From positions 1-64,000 of the forward strand of contig NZ_PVSS01000007.1 in the NCBI RefSeq assembly GCF_003025005.1: DNA of 64,000 nt. The letters are read 5' to 3'. Position 1 is the first letter of the stretch. The number at the start of each line of letters is the position of its first letter. Both the position numbers and the translations under genes were made by a program. Below, one piece after another: positions 35,006 through 44,025 of the stretch. This stretch comes from Brumimicrobium mesophilum (GTDB lineage Bacteria > Bacteroidota > Bacteroidia > Flavobacteriales_D > Crocinitomicaceae). The notes under the pieces were generated by a model. The model was not told the DNA's origin, did no database searches, and saw only the letters and a program-made list of their open reading frames with translations.

Positions 35006-35457
35006 TATTCTTTGTTTTTGGTGTCAATTATAATTGTGACAGGTCCATCATTCACAAGTGAAACTTTCATATCTGCTCCAAATTCTCCGCTTTCCACTTT
35101 ACAACCACTTACTGCTGCTAGCACTTTTTTGAATTTTTCATAAAGGGGAATCGCGGTCTCTGGTTTTGCAGCATGAATAAAACTTGGTCGGTTTCCTTTC
35201 TTGGTTTTGGCGTGTAAAGTGAATTGAGAAACGACTAAAAATGCACCCTGTATATCTTGAATACTGAGATTCATAGAACCGATTTCATCCGAAAATATCC
35301 TCAAATTACTCAGTTTTCTGGTCAGCCATTCAATATCTTCATCGTTATCAGTTTCTTCAATACCTATTAAAACTACTAGTCCATTTTCAATTTGACCAGC
35401 TATTTTATTTTCTATCGTAACACTGGCTTCCGTTGTTCTTTGAATGACTACTTTCAT
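35005..35457 (-). CDS. dtd: D-aminoacyl-tRNA deacylase
   Basis: Dtd releases D-amino acids wrongly attached to tRNA. The 150-residue protein starts [21 protein letters not shown], and has the two cross-subunit motifs [17 protein letters not shown] (SQFTL) and the Gly-cisPro-like [11 protein letters not shown] at the C-terminus. Its start abuts rsgA and its end overlaps mazG by one base. Confidence 0.96.
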   Translation of the reverse strand: MKVVIQRTTEASVTIENKIAGQIENGLVVLIGIEETDNDEDIEWLTRKLSNLRIFSDEIGSMNLSIQDIQGAFLVVSQFTLHAKTKKGNRPSFIHAAKPETAIPLYEKFKKVLAAVSGCKVESGEFGADMKVSLVNDGPVTIIIDTKNKE

Positions 35458-36429
35458 TTATCTGTAATTTAAGCTTTGATCTTCCGTCATTAAATCAACA
35501 TAAGTACTGTAACGAGAAGCTTCAATTTCTCCTTCTTCAACAGCATCTTTGATAACGCATTGTGGTTCGTTGATGTGCTGACAATTATGGTATTTACATT
35601 GATTCAACAAAGCGCGCATTTCTGGAAAATAATGACTCATCACTTTTTTGTCTAAATCAATGACTCCAAAAGCACGAACTCCAGGTGTGTCAATAATATA
35701 ACCACCTGTTTGAAGTTTATGCATCTCTGCAAAAGTCGTAGTATGCTGACCTTGCATGTGATGAATAGAAATTTCAGCAGTTTTTATGTCTAAATTACTG
35801 TCCAAAGCATTAATTAAAGTACTTTTTCCTGTTCCACTGTGTCCGGCAATCATAACTTGCTGGTCTTTTATGTCGTTTCTCAGGAAATCAATATTCGATT
35901 TGTTCAAGGCCGAAATCTTGTGACACGGATAGCCAATTTCTTCATAAACAGCCATGATTTCATCTACGACTTGAATTTCATCTCCTTCGTAAATATCAAT
36001 TTTATTGAAAAGAAGTGTGACGGGAATACGATAAGCTTCCGCAGCGACTAAAAATCGATCAATGAAAGCCAAATGTGTTTCAGGGGCAAAAAGTGTTACC
36101 AAAAGATAAGCTCTGTCAACATTCGCAGCTAAGATGTGCGACTGTTTAGAAAGGTTTATTGATTTACGAACGATGTAATTATGTCTAGGAAGAATCTCCG
36201 AAATAACACCGGTACCATCTTCATTTTCCATAATCATTACTTCATCTCCTGCTGCCACAGGATTTGTAGTTTTTAATCCTTTTAATCGAATTTTACCACG
36301 AATTCCAGCGTTGATCATCTCCCCGTTTTCTAATTCAATGATGTACCATTTTCCTGTCGACTTTATTACTTTTCCTTTTTTCAAATTGGCCTTTTTACTT
36401 TGTGGTCCAAAATTAAAGAAAAAAGGCAA
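35458..36429 (-). CDS. rsgA: Ribosome small-subunit-dependent GTPase
   Basis: RsgA checks the decoding centre during late 30S assembly. The 323-residue protein shows the circularly permuted GTPase order: an N-terminal OB fold (about 20-95), then NKID (G4, 142-145), GHSGTGKS (G1, 196-203), and DTPG (G3), followed by a zinc-binding region with C-x4-C-x-H-x6-C spacing (CKYHNCQHINEPQC). It heads an operon with dtd and mazG with no gap between genes. An AT-rich repeat overlaps its start region. Confidence 0.96.
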   Translation of the reverse strand: MPFFFNFGPQSKKANLKKGKVIKSTGKWYIIELENGEMINAGIRGKIRLKGLKTTNPVAAGDEVMIMENEDGTGVISEILPRHNYIVRKSINLSKQSHILAANVDRAYLLVTLFAPETHLAFIDRFLVAAEAYRIPVTLLFNKIDIYEGDEIQVVDEIMAVYEEIGYPCHKISALNKSNIDFLRNDIKDQQVMIAGHSGTGKSTLINALDSNLDIKTAEISIHHMQGQHTTTFAEMHKLQTGGYIIDTPGVRAFGVIDLDKKVMSHYFPEMRALLNQCKYHNCQHINEPQCVIKDAVEEGEIEASRYSTYVDLMTEDQSLNYR

Positions 36430-36458
36430 TTAACAGTTGTCAATTTACAATTGATAAT
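36426..36458. repeat. AT-rich dispersed repeat, third copy
   Basis: GGCAATTAACAGTTGTCAAT then TTACAATTGATAATG directly upstream of rsgA, related to the copies at 13781 and 33311. Confidence 0.45.
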
Positions 36459-36585
36459 GTTTAATATCCTTCAAAGTTCTTCATTCAAATTTGAACAATT
36501 TGAAAATTCATCATTCATCAAGCAATATTCATCATTGAATAAAGCATCTTAACATATTAAATTTATAATATTGAAACGAATACTT

Positions 36586-36593
36586 TACCTTTG
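36586..36593 (+). promoter_or_regulatory. -7 box of the TonB-like barrel gene
   Basis: TACCTTTG matches TAnnTTTG, 22 bases before the ATG at 36615. It overlaps the alternative TTG start at 36591 and so argues against that start. Confidence 0.6.
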
Positions 36594-36614
36594 GATTCTA
36601 GAAAAATTAAGAAT

Positions 36615-39368
36615 ATGAAGAGATTACTGGCCTTAGTTATCATCTTGTTTACTTCCCTAACCTACGCTCAGGATATGAAGTTTACAGGAGTTGTAAATGA
36701 TACGATTAATGATCAACCTTTGGAGAATGCCGTAGTTATGGCTGTCCGATTGTCTGATGGATTGCTTTTAGGATTTACACGTACTGCTACGGATGGAACT
36801 TACGACCTTAGAGGTGTTCCTATTGATACAATGGAGCTAATTGTTTCACATCATAAATTTGATGAAAAGAGATACTACATAATTGGATCTGAGGAAAACA
36901 ATGAAATTCACATTCCTAATGTAATTCTTCCTGAAGAAGCCACTCAGTTTGATGAGGTAGTGGTGTATGCCAACAAGGAGCCGATATATTTCAGGGGTGA
37001 CACCTTAGTTTATGTTGCAGATTCTTTTGCAACTAAAGAAAATGCAATGGTTGAAGATTTATTGAAAAATTTACCGGGTTTACAAGTTGATGAAGATGGA
37101 AATGTTTCTTCTCAAGGTCGAGCAGTTACAAAAGTTTTGGTAGATGGTGATGAATTTTTTGGTGACGACCCGACAATTGCTACACGAAATTTAACAGCCA
37201 AAGGAGTAGATAAAATTGAAGTTTATGAAGCCGAAGATGAAAACTCTAGTAATTCTGAAGATAAAATACAAGTGCTGGATGTACGATTAAAAGATGATGC
37301 CAAACAAGGATATTTTGGGAAAATAGCAGGAAGCGCTGGAGCGAATTCTGAATATTTCAAGGATTTACCTAATGGAAGTGCCTTTTATGAGGGGGAACTT
37401 TTGGCTAACTACTTTAATAAAGACCTAAAAGTGTCTGTTTTTGCTTTAGGATCAAACACACCAAATACAGGATTTAGTTATAGAGATGCTTCAAGATTCG
37501 GATTAACAAATGAAATGTCTGGAGGTTGGCGATCTACAATGGGAGGAAGTAGTTTAAGTGGTTTGCCTGAAAATTATAAAGGTGGTTTTTACTTTTCCAA
37601 CAAACTTTCGGAAAAATTGAAAATGGGGGTGAATTATACTTATAATGACAGTCGATTGACAACTGAACAAGTTAGGAATTCAGAGTACTTTTTTGCAGAT
37701 ACAACTTATTCAAAAAGAGACTCTTCATTTAACGACCAAATGCAACAGTCACATACAATAAATTTGAATTTTGAGTATGATCTGAATGAAAAAACCAAAT
37801 TAAAGTTGAAATCTAATATTATTTCAAGGAATGAATCTTCATTAAGTACAAATGAAAGTGATTTCTTCACGACAGAAAATGAAAGGTTTAGTTCAACAAA
37901 TGTGAGAAATGAATCTGAGGCAACTGGTTTAGAAGGTAATGTTGAATTAGAATTGAATAGAACATTTGAAAAACGATTCAGAGAGTTAGATGTTGAATAT
38001 CAATTCGGTTATACAGAAATGGACCGTGATAATACACTGAATTCAGAATTGTATTTTGGACAATTTAATGTGCCTGATTCTGTTTATGATCAAAAAAGGA
38101 ATATGGCCAATAATACCACCGGACACAGAATAGTAGTTGACTATATGGAGCCTATTACACGTAAGTTCAGGTTAAAATTTCAATATAGAGCTGATTATTT
38201 CTATGGTGAGCAAGCTACTTCAACTTTTAACCGTACAGCCAATGGTTACAATGATTATGCTGGTTTGTACAGTAATGATTTCAGTAATACACGATTAGAA
38301 AATAGAGGATCCATTGGAATTTTCTATACAGATAGAAAGCACACTATTGAAGTAGGTACAAGAGTGAGAAATGTAGTGATCGACAATCTGAATAACGAAA
38401 CGGGCGAAAATATAAATCAAAATGTAAATAATGTATTGCCTTATATTGATTATAGGTTGAAATTTACAAATGCACATAGACTAAGTTTCAATTATTCTAC
38501 AAGCTCTAGTCAACCAAGTTTAGATCAACTTCAACCTGTTCGAGATAATACAAATCCAAATAACTTGGTGATAGGTAATCCTAATTTGCAGCCTAATTAC
38601 TCTCATAATTTGAACGTGAATTATAATAAATGGAACGCTTTAAAACAAAGTTATATGTATGGAGGGTTGTATTTTAATTATACCGATAACGCTTTTTCAA
38701 ATTCAATCGTTTATACCCCATCTGGACAGTCGGTTTCTACGGCAATAAATGTAGATGGTAACATGTATAGTGGTTTTTATGCGGGAGGAGGAATTCCAAT
38801 ATTCAATAAGAAATTGAGTTTGAGACCTCAAGCAAATGGAGGTTACAATAGTTATAAATCAGAAATTAATTCACAAATGAATTCAACTGAAAACTATAAC
38901 ATTGATGGTGAATTTGGAATTGAAATGAGGTCAGATTCTATTGAAATAAGTTTAAGCGCTGGATTAAGTTACAATGACCCAAGAAGTTCTTTATCTCAAG
39001 GACTTAATGAGCCGTATACAGTTCAAAGGTATAAAGCATCAGTTTTTTATGAATTGCCTTTCCGATTCTTTGTGGAAACAGATGCAGTTTATGAAATCAA
39101 TTCTCGAAGAGCAGATGGATTTAATGCCACTCCATTTATATGGAATGCAAAATTAAATAAGCGTTTGTTGAAAACTGGAAATCTTGTGATTAATGCATCA
39201 GTTTATGACATTTTTAACCAGAATATCGGGATATCAAGAAATGTCGGTACCAATATAATCACAGATACACGTAGTAGAATTATTGCACGATATTTCATGG
39301 TTGGAGCAACATTAAGATTCAATAACAATAAAACAAAAGCAGATGAAGGTAGAGGTAATTGGTTCTAA
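36615..39368 (+). CDS. Outer-membrane beta-barrel protein (TonB-receptor-like)
   Basis: The 917-residue protein has a signal peptide (MKRLLALVIILFTSLTYAQ), a carboxypeptidase-regulatory-like beta-sandwich (FTGVVNDTINDQPLENAVV, about 20-105), then a plug-like domain (VEDLLKNLPGLQVDEDGNV, GRAVTKVLVDGDEFFGDDP) and a large barrel with many alternating strands ending FMVGATLRFNN. This is the TonB-dependent-receptor-like family of Bacteroidota that lacks a clear TonB box and is often paired with a GLPGLI protein, as it is here: the next gene begins 26 bases before this one ends. Substrate unknown. Confidence 0.88.
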   Translation: MKRLLALVIILFTSLTYAQDMKFTGVVNDTINDQPLENAVVMAVRLSDGLLLGFTRTATDGTYDLRGVPIDTMELIVSHHKFDEKRYYIIGSEENNEIHIPNVILPEEATQFDEVVVYANKEPIYFRGDTLVYVADSFATKENAMVEDLLKNLPGLQVDEDGNVSSQGRAVTKVLVDGDEFFGDDPTIATRNLTAKGVDKIEVYEAEDENSSNSEDKIQVLDVRLKDDAKQGYFGKIAGSAGANSEYFKDLPNGSAFYEGELLANYFNKDLKVSVFALGSNTPNTGFSYRDASRFGLTNEMSGGWRSTMGGSSLSGLPENYKGGFYFSNKLSEKLKMGVNYTYNDSRLTTEQVRNSEYFFADTTYSKRDSSFNDQMQQSHTINLNFEYDLNEKTKLKLKSNIISRNESSLSTNESDFFTTENERFSSTNVRNESEATGLEGNVELELNRTFEKRFRELDVEYQFGYTEMDRDNTLNSELYFGQFNVPDSVYDQKRNMANNTTGHRIVVDYMEPITRKFRLKFQYRADYFYGEQATSTFNRTANGYNDYAGLYSNDFSNTRLENRGSIGIFYTDRKHTIEVGTRVRNVVIDNLNNETGENINQNVNNVLPYIDYRLKFTNAHRLSFNYSTSSSQPSLDQLQPVRDNTNPNNLVIGNPNLQPNYSHNLNVNYNKWNALKQSYMYGGLYFNYTDNAFSNSIVYTPSGQSVSTAINVDGNMYSGFYAGGGIPIFNKKLSLRPQANGGYNSYKSEINSQMNSTENYNIDGEFGIEMRSDSIEISLSAGLSYNDPRSSLSQGLNEPYTVQRYKASVFYELPFRFFVETDAVYEINSRRADGFNATPFIWNAKLNKRLLKTGNLVINASVYDIFNQNIGISRNVGTNIITDTRSRIIARYFMVGATLRFNNNKTKADEGRGNWF

Positions 39369-40089
39369 GATAATAGCAGTTGTTAGTTTTTTATTCTTGA
39401 CAACATTAACTTTTGGACAAGTGATTCGTTCGGGTGAAATTGTTTTTGAAAAAAGAACCAATCTTGAGAAAAGATATGAAGGTGCAGAAACGTTTGGGAA
39501 TTCTAAAGAATGGATGAAAGAGCCTAAAATAGATGAATATGTATTGTATTTTAATGATACTGTATCTGTTTTTCAACCTATTTTACCAGAAATTGGTGAT
39601 GATGATAGGGAATGGGCAACTATGAAAAACACAACCTACCAAAATTTTAGCTCCAAGGTTTTAGAACGTGAATTTTCTTTCTACGGGTCTAAAGTTTATT
39701 TGAAAGATTCCGTTAGAAAAAGGGATTGGATTATAACAGAAAATGTAAGAGTTATTGCTGGTTACAAAACTAAACAAGCTTTGTGGATTGCGAATGATTC
39801 AACTAGAATTTATGCTTGGTATTCAGAACAAATTCTTCCTTCTGTTGGTCCTGAATCTTTCAATGGTTTACCAGGTGCTATTCTTGGTTTAGCCTTAGAA
39901 GACGGTGGAGTAGTGTATTTTGCAAAAGAAGTAAAACCTTTATCGAAAAGTAATATTGCTAAGGAAATGCCAAAAGGGAAGTCTAAAGACTATTTTACTA
40001 TAGATGGTCTAAAGACTTATGTAATTGAATTATTCTCTAATCGTGGTGGTTCAGGTGGACGAATTATGGATGATATTTTTGTTTGGTAG
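39343..40089 (+). CDS. GLPGLI family protein
   Basis: A 248-residue exported protein with a signal peptide (IIAVVSFLFLTTLTFGQ). The motif that names the family appears as FNGLPGAILGL, preceded by WYSEQILPSVGPESF, which is the usual context. GLPGLI proteins are found only in Bacteroidota next to TonB-like barrels; their role is unknown. Its start lies inside the last codons of the barrel gene (26-base overlap, different frame), so the two are translationally coupled. Confidence 0.93.
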   Translation: MKVEVIGSKIIAVVSFLFLTTLTFGQVIRSGEIVFEKRTNLEKRYEGAETFGNSKEWMKEPKIDEYVLYFNDTVSVFQPILPEIGDDDREWATMKNTTYQNFSSKVLEREFSFYGSKVYLKDSVRKRDWIITENVRVIAGYKTKQALWIANDSTRIYAWYSEQILPSVGPESFNGLPGAILGLALEDGGVVYFAKEVKPLSKSNIAKEMPKGKSKDYFTIDGLKTYVIELFSNRGGSGGRIMDDIFVW

Positions 40090-40111
40090 AAGATCAGTAA
40101 AAAGTTTGGTG

Positions 40112-40148
40112 AATTGAGAGGGACAGCTTTGGAGCGTTCCCTCGAATT
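40112..40148. terminator. Possible terminator after the GLPGLI gene
   Basis: AATTGAGAGGGA and TCCCTCGAATT pair with one bulge; AGCT/AGC continues inward. It is 23 bases past the stop, but a T-run is weak, so it may be another palindromic repeat. Confidence 0.4.
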
Positions 40149-40309
40149 AAAGATAGCCCTTTTTAATGGAGCTTGTTAATTTACGGGCAAATTGCTTGAT
40201 GAGCATTTAATTTTGAAATAGGGTTATCCGTTTAAATCGCAATAAGCACTTTCGTATATCCCTATTTGACTTTTATTGTAAAGAGCTTTGATAATAAATG
40301 GATAAGAAG

Positions 40310-40514
40310 AGATCCTTCCCTCAGAAAAATAAAAATTTTTCCAAGGTTCAGGATGACGGTTTCATAGAGTGTTTAATCAAAAATCAGGATTTGGAAGTGA
40401 TGGCACATTGCGCCATCACTTCCAAATCCTGATTTTTGCCTCTAAGACTATTAAGCTTGTCATCCTGATGTGAAAATAAAAAAAAATCTCAGATTTTTAT
40501 TTTCCGAAGGATCT
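40310..40514. repeat. 205-bp nested inverted-repeat element
   Basis: Three inverted repeats are nested. Outer: AGATCCTTC (40310-40318) with GAAGGATCT (40506-40514), extended by AAAATAAAAAT and its complement. Middle: CAGGATGAC (40349-40357) with GTCATCCTG (40459-40467). Inner: 40379-40404 is the exact complement of 40412-40437, 26 bp with a 7-base loop. The outer and middle pairs match the GTCATCCTG...GAAGGATCT type of intergenic repeat found in many bacterial genomes, here apparently split by the inner palindrome. No frame covers it. The remaining gap 40090-40820 shows nothing else but the promoter near its end. Confidence 0.75.
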
Positions 40515-40764
40515 GTTATGATTTATTACAGTTGACAAGACAAGGTCAAGATTTTGATTATCAATATAAAAGTATAAATTTTGCAGGAAAGAAATTTGGC
40601 TGTTACTATTTGCGACTTTAAGGGGTAGCCCTATTATAAAAATCTAATTGTTACCAAAACCACCTCTCAATGTGTCTAAAACATTATTGATATTCTCAAA
40701 ATAATGCAAGCAATATTAAGTAAACATTAGCTATTTTAACTTTCCATTAAAGTCATTTTGAATG

Positions 40765-40796
40765 TTGTTTTTAAACGAATTTGTGCTGTACATTTG
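40765..40796 (+). promoter_or_regulatory. Promoter of the small secreted protein gene
   Basis: TTG at 40765-40767, 21 bases, TACATTTG at 40789-40796. The ATG at 40821 follows after 24 bases. The box lies inside the longer frame starting at 40758, which excludes that start. Confidence 0.7.
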
Positions 40797-40820
40797 CCTC
40801 AAATTATAAAAATAAAAACA

Positions 40821-41186
40821 ATGAAAATGAAAAAAACAATTATGATTGCTGCAATGTTTATAGGGAATATTGCAATTTCTTACAGTGGAATAGGAGAGCC
40901 TGTTAAAACCGTAACTGTAGATACTTCAAAAAGCGAAGTTCAATTTAATGTTGACGCTCCTCAAAGTAACATTTTGAACGTTAGTGTTCAAGGAGTAGAG
41001 GAAAGTTTTACGAGTATTGCTTTAATCGATCAACGCGGTAAATCAATTTACTATGCTTTTGTAAAGACAGATAATGAGAAATTTGAAATTAATTTATCTG
41101 AATTAGATCCTGGAAAATACTACGTGAAGTTAAATATGGACAGTGAAATCAGAATGAAGACAATTATTGTTCAAGGTCAAAATTAA
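40821..41186 (+). CDS. Small secreted protein with beta-sandwich tail
   Basis: From ATG 40821 the product is 121 residues: signal peptide (MKMKKTIMIAAMFIGNIAIS) and about 95 mature residues of strand-rich sequence ending LDPGKYYVKLNMDSEIRMKTIIVQGQN. The pattern of SxxxFTSIALIDQRGKSIY, then FEINLSELDPGKYYVKL, then a final strand, is close to DUF3244 and to the type A C-terminal sorting domains of the type IX secretion system, where the end would be a lone domain. Function unknown. It has its own promoter and terminator. Confidence 0.75.
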   Translation: MKMKKTIMIAAMFIGNIAISYSGIGEPVKTVTVDTSKSEVQFNVDAPQSNILNVSVQGVEESFTSIALIDQRGKSIYYAFVKTDNEKFEINLSELDPGKYYVKLNMDSEIRMKTIIVQGQN

Positions 41187-41273
41187 GATTAGCCACTATA
41201 AAAACCCGATAAATCATAGAAATAGAAGAGGACAACAAAGATTATTTAATCAAAATTTTAATTCACAAATTAC

Positions 41274-41300
41274 AACGCTTTTATAAGGCGTTTTTTTTTG
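41274..41300 (+). terminator. Terminator after the small secreted protein gene
   Basis: AACGCTTT pairs with AAGGCGTT (one G-T pair) around TAT and is followed by nine T residues. Confidence 0.85.
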
Positions 41301-41346
41301 CTTTCTATTTAACTACAATAAACAATTTTCTTTGTTGAACGTTTAT

Positions 41347-41354
41347 TATCTTTG
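41347..41354 (+). promoter_or_regulatory. -7 box of the QueD-folE operon
   Basis: TATCTTTG matches TAnnTTTG. It ends 17 bases before the TTG at 41372 and overlaps the alternative GTG start at 41354, so it decides the start of the next gene. Confidence 0.6.
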
Positions 41355-41371
41355 TGCAAAATAATTTAGAA

Positions 41372-41803
41372 TTGAAAACAGTTTACATTACACGTAGAGA
41401 ACATTTTAATGCTGCACACAAGTTGTGGAACGAAGAATGGAGCGATGAAAAGAATGAAGCCGTATTTGGAAAATGCAGCAATAAGAATTGGCACGGACAC
41501 AATTTCAATATATTTGTGACAGTAAAAGGAATTCCTTCACCTGACACAGGATTTGTGATTAACTTAAAAGATTTAAGTAAAATCACGAAGAAGTATGTTG
41601 TTGAGGCTTTAGATCATAAAAATTTGAATCTGGATGTTTCATTTATGAAGGGAGTTTTGGCTTCAACCGAAAATTTAGTAATGAAAATTTGGGAAGAGAT
41701 TGAAGAGCCAATCAAACAAGCTGGTGGTACTTTGTCTAAAATTAGACTGGAAGAAACTGAAAATAATTATGTGGAGTATTATGGTGGAAATCAACCATTC
41801 TAG
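41372..41803 (+). CDS. queD: 6-carboxytetrahydropterin synthase / PTPS family (QueD-like)
   Basis: The 143-residue enzyme acts on 7,8-dihydroneopterin triphosphate, the product of FolE encoded next. Zinc-binding histidines are visible in FNAAHKLW and WHGHNFNIFVTV, catalytic residues in CSNKNWHGHN, DTGFVINLKDL and LDHKNLN, and the closing IRLEETENNYVEY. Two roles are possible: queuosine precursor synthesis (QueD) or tetrahydropterin synthesis; the Cys in GKCSNKNWHGH favours neither alone. The frame opens at GTG 41354 inside the promoter; TTG 41372 (LKTVYITRREHF) fits better. It precedes folE by 18 bases. Confidence 0.85.
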   Translation: MKTVYITRREHFNAAHKLWNEEWSDEKNEAVFGKCSNKNWHGHNFNIFVTVKGIPSPDTGFVINLKDLSKITKKYVVEALDHKNLNLDVSFMKGVLASTENLVMKIWEEIEEPIKQAGGTLSKIRLEETENNYVEYYGGNQPF

Positions 41804-41821
41804 CCATACAAATCAATTTTA

Positions 41822-42415
41822 ATGGAAAATAAGTTCGATTACGATCAAGAGGTTACAGACAGATTAACAGAAGTTTATAAAGGAGTCTTGGCTGATTTAG
41901 GAGAAGATCCTAATAGAGAGGGTTTATTAAAAACTCCTGAACGTGTTGCTAAATCAGTTCAATTTCTAACACAAGGATATAAGCAAAATCCAGATGAAAT
42001 ATTGAAAAGTGCTTTATTTCACGAGGACTATTCAGAAATGGTGATCGTTAAAGATATTGAAGTATATTCTCAATGTGAACACCACATGTTGCCTTTCTTC
42101 GGAAAAGCACATATTGCATATATTCCAAATGGAAAAATTGTAGGATTAAGTAAATTACCAAGAATCGTTGACGCTTACTCTCGTCGTTTGCAAGTTCAAG
42201 AAAGATTGACGCTAGAAATTCGTGATTGTATTCAAAGAACATTAGAACCTAAAGGTGTTGCTGTAGTTCTAGAATGTAGTCATATGTGTATGCAAATGAG
42301 AGGAGTTGAAAAACAAAATTCTTCAACTACAACTTCCGCGTTTAAAGGTTTGTTCCTCACAAATGACAGTACAAGAAAAGAATTTATAAACTTGATCCAA
42401 GCACGCTTGCACTAA
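41822..42415 (+). CDS. folE: GTP cyclohydrolase I
   Basis: FolE converts GTP to 7,8-dihydroneopterin triphosphate, the first step of folate, biopterin and queuosine pathways. The 197-residue protein has [18 protein letters not shown], the zinc-binding [38 protein letters not shown] and the second zinc ligand region [12 protein letters not shown]. Usual length. It forms a two-gene operon with the QueD-like enzyme, which uses its product. Confidence 0.97.
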   Translation: MENKFDYDQEVTDRLTEVYKGVLADLGEDPNREGLLKTPERVAKSVQFLTQGYKQNPDEILKSALFHEDYSEMVIVKDIEVYSQCEHHMLPFFGKAHIAYIPNGKIVGLSKLPRIVDAYSRRLQVQERLTLEIRDCIQRTLEPKGVAVVLECSHMCMQMRGVEKQNSSTTTSAFKGLFLTNDSTRKEFINLIQARLH

Positions 42416-42428
42416 AATGAGCATAATC

Positions 42429-42465
42429 TTCAATTAAATGGAGTTTAAAACATCCTTTAATTGAA
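42429..42465. terminator. Convergent terminator between folE and the vWA gene
   Basis: TTCAATTAAA at 42429-42438 is the exact complement of 42456-42465, with GGA/TCC continuing inside. It overlaps the stop codon of the minus-strand gene. The stem is AT-only at its base, so termination strength is uncertain. Confidence 0.5.
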
Positions 42466-43923
42466 TTTGAAACTAGATATCCTAATCTCTTCTTTCAACT
42501 TGTTTTGAGCATCAACAAGTTTTTCAATTGAAATAAACCTTCCTTTGCCCAGGGAGGCAGCTTCTCTCATGCTTTCTTCTGCATTACTGTTGGTTTTTAT
42601 TCCAACAACACTCATTGTAATACAGTTTTTACTCAGGTTCTTTGTTATGTACTTTTTGTAGTCTCCAGAATTTTGGTTAAAAGCTCCATCTGTGATAATG
42701 ATTAAATGATTTTGACCATCTTTTATCATACTTTTTCCGACCTGCTTATAACCCAGTTTTATACCTTTTCCTCCTGCAGTATTTCCTGAAATCTTTAATT
42801 TCTGTACAACCTCAGATATTTCCTTTTTTTTGTTTCCACTGGTTGATTCTAAAATCACTTGTGCATTGGAAGCATAGGTTACTAATCCAATTTTATCTTC
42901 TGGCCTTAGCATTTTTAACAATTGGTCTAGTGAATATTTCAATAATTCTTCACGTCCATAACTATTCATTGAATAGGAAACATCTAATACAAAAACAACA
43001 TTTACGGGTTTGAAATATTTGGGATCAAAATTGTCTTTGGCTAATTCTTCAAATTGAGGATTGATTTCAGCTTTTGGTTCTTCTGATTTTGGTTCTTCTT
43101 CAATTACATCCGTTAAATCCACCTCTGGTTGAGATTCTTCGATAATTATAATGCGCTCTTCTTTTTCCTCTTCTACAATTGTTTCCTCCGGAATTTCTTC
43201 TGCAATTAATTCAGGTTCTTCAGTCTCAATAATTTCAGGAATCTCTTCTAACTCTTTCTTAGTCAAAGCTAAAGTGATAATATTGTTTTTAAAATTTACA
43301 TATTCAGCAAGCTCTGCTGGATAATAATCTTTATGGGTTGCATAAAAGTAAGTAATTCCTAAAGGCAGTTTTATATTCAATTCTCCATTTCTTTTTGTAG
43401 ACCATTTTCCTAAAGCATTTCCATTCTGAATAATGGCAACTTTAGATTGACCTAACATTTCACTTGTTTCTTTATCTATGGTTTGAACTTTCAACATAAA
43501 ATCCATTGGATTTCCTTGAGCAGGAGATTGGTTAAAGGTTGGACAAGAAGTTAGGTTATCGATAGTAGGTAAAGAAACTATCTTTCCTTTTAGTTCAAAT
43601 TCTGTAGCTAAATTACTAGCGCTTGTATAGATAGGAATTGTGAATTCAAATTTTCCTTTCGTTCTTTTTTTAACATGAAAGCGAATGATTGCAGAACTAT
43701 CGGGTTGAATCAAGTCATTCTTTTGCAAATAATTTACTTCCATTGGAGTTTTTACACTAAGAATGAAAACTGCTTTTGATGATGTGTTTTTTAAATAAAC
43801 ATCTACAAATCTATCATCATTTCCGTTGATGTCTTCAAAGTCATGACTCGTTTTGTCGAAAACAATTTGAGTATAGCCAAGATTAAAAGCAAGGGTTAAA
43901 ATGAAGGTAAATAAAATTCTCAT
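42457..43923 (-). CDS. Secreted von Willebrand factor A protein with DUF1573-like N-terminus
   Basis: The 488-residue protein has a signal peptide (MRILFTFILTLAFNLGYTQ), a DUF1573/ASH-like beta domain (IVFDKTSHDFEDINGNDDRF, about 20-115), a second beta domain resembling a surface-adhesin insert (150-220), an acidic Glu/Pro-rich linker (about 225-300), and a C-terminal vWA domain whose MIDAS is visible as DVSYSMNS with later T and D residues. Such proteins bind ligands or partners through a metal ion, in the periplasm or at the surface. No C-terminal sorting domain is seen. Single gene, convergent with folE. Confidence 0.82.
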   Translation of the reverse strand: MRILFTFILTLAFNLGYTQIVFDKTSHDFEDINGNDDRFVDVYLKNTSSKAVFILSVKTPMEVNYLQKNDLIQPDSSAIIRFHVKKRTKGKFEFTIPIYTSASNLATEFELKGKIVSLPTIDNLTSCPTFNQSPAQGNPMDFMLKVQTIDKETSEMLGQSKVAIIQNGNALGKWSTKRNGELNIKLPLGITYFYATHKDYYPAELAEYVNFKNNIITLALTKKELEEIPEIIETEEPELIAEEIPEETIVEEEKEERIIIIEESQPEVDLTDVIEEEPKSEEPKAEINPQFEELAKDNFDPKYFKPVNVVFVLDVSYSMNSYGREELLKYSLDQLLKMLRPEDKIGLVTYASNAQVILESTSGNKKKEISEVVQKLKISGNTAGGKGIKLGYKQVGKSMIKDGQNHLIIITDGAFNQNSGDYKKYITKNLSKNCITMSVVGIKTNSNAEESMREAASLGKGRFISIEKLVDAQNKLKEEIRISSFKFN

Positions 43924-43948
43924 AAACTAAATATAATAATAAGGGCAA

Positions 43949-43987
43949 CAAAAAAAGAGGAAAGATATACTCTTTCCTCTTTAAAAC
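43949..43987 (-). terminator. Terminator of the pyrophosphatase gene
   Basis: GAGGAAAGA pairs exactly with TCTTTCCTC around TATAC; on the minus strand it is followed by TTTTTTT. It is about 40 bases past the ppa stop. Confidence 0.85.
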
Positions 43988-44025
43988 GTAAAATGATTAC
44001 GTAAAGTATTTATTAATTCTAAAGA

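Noticed and set aside
36591-36614. TTG start for the TonB-like barrel at 36591
   Set aside because: It overlaps the -7 box; the ATG at 36615 gives a standard signal peptide.
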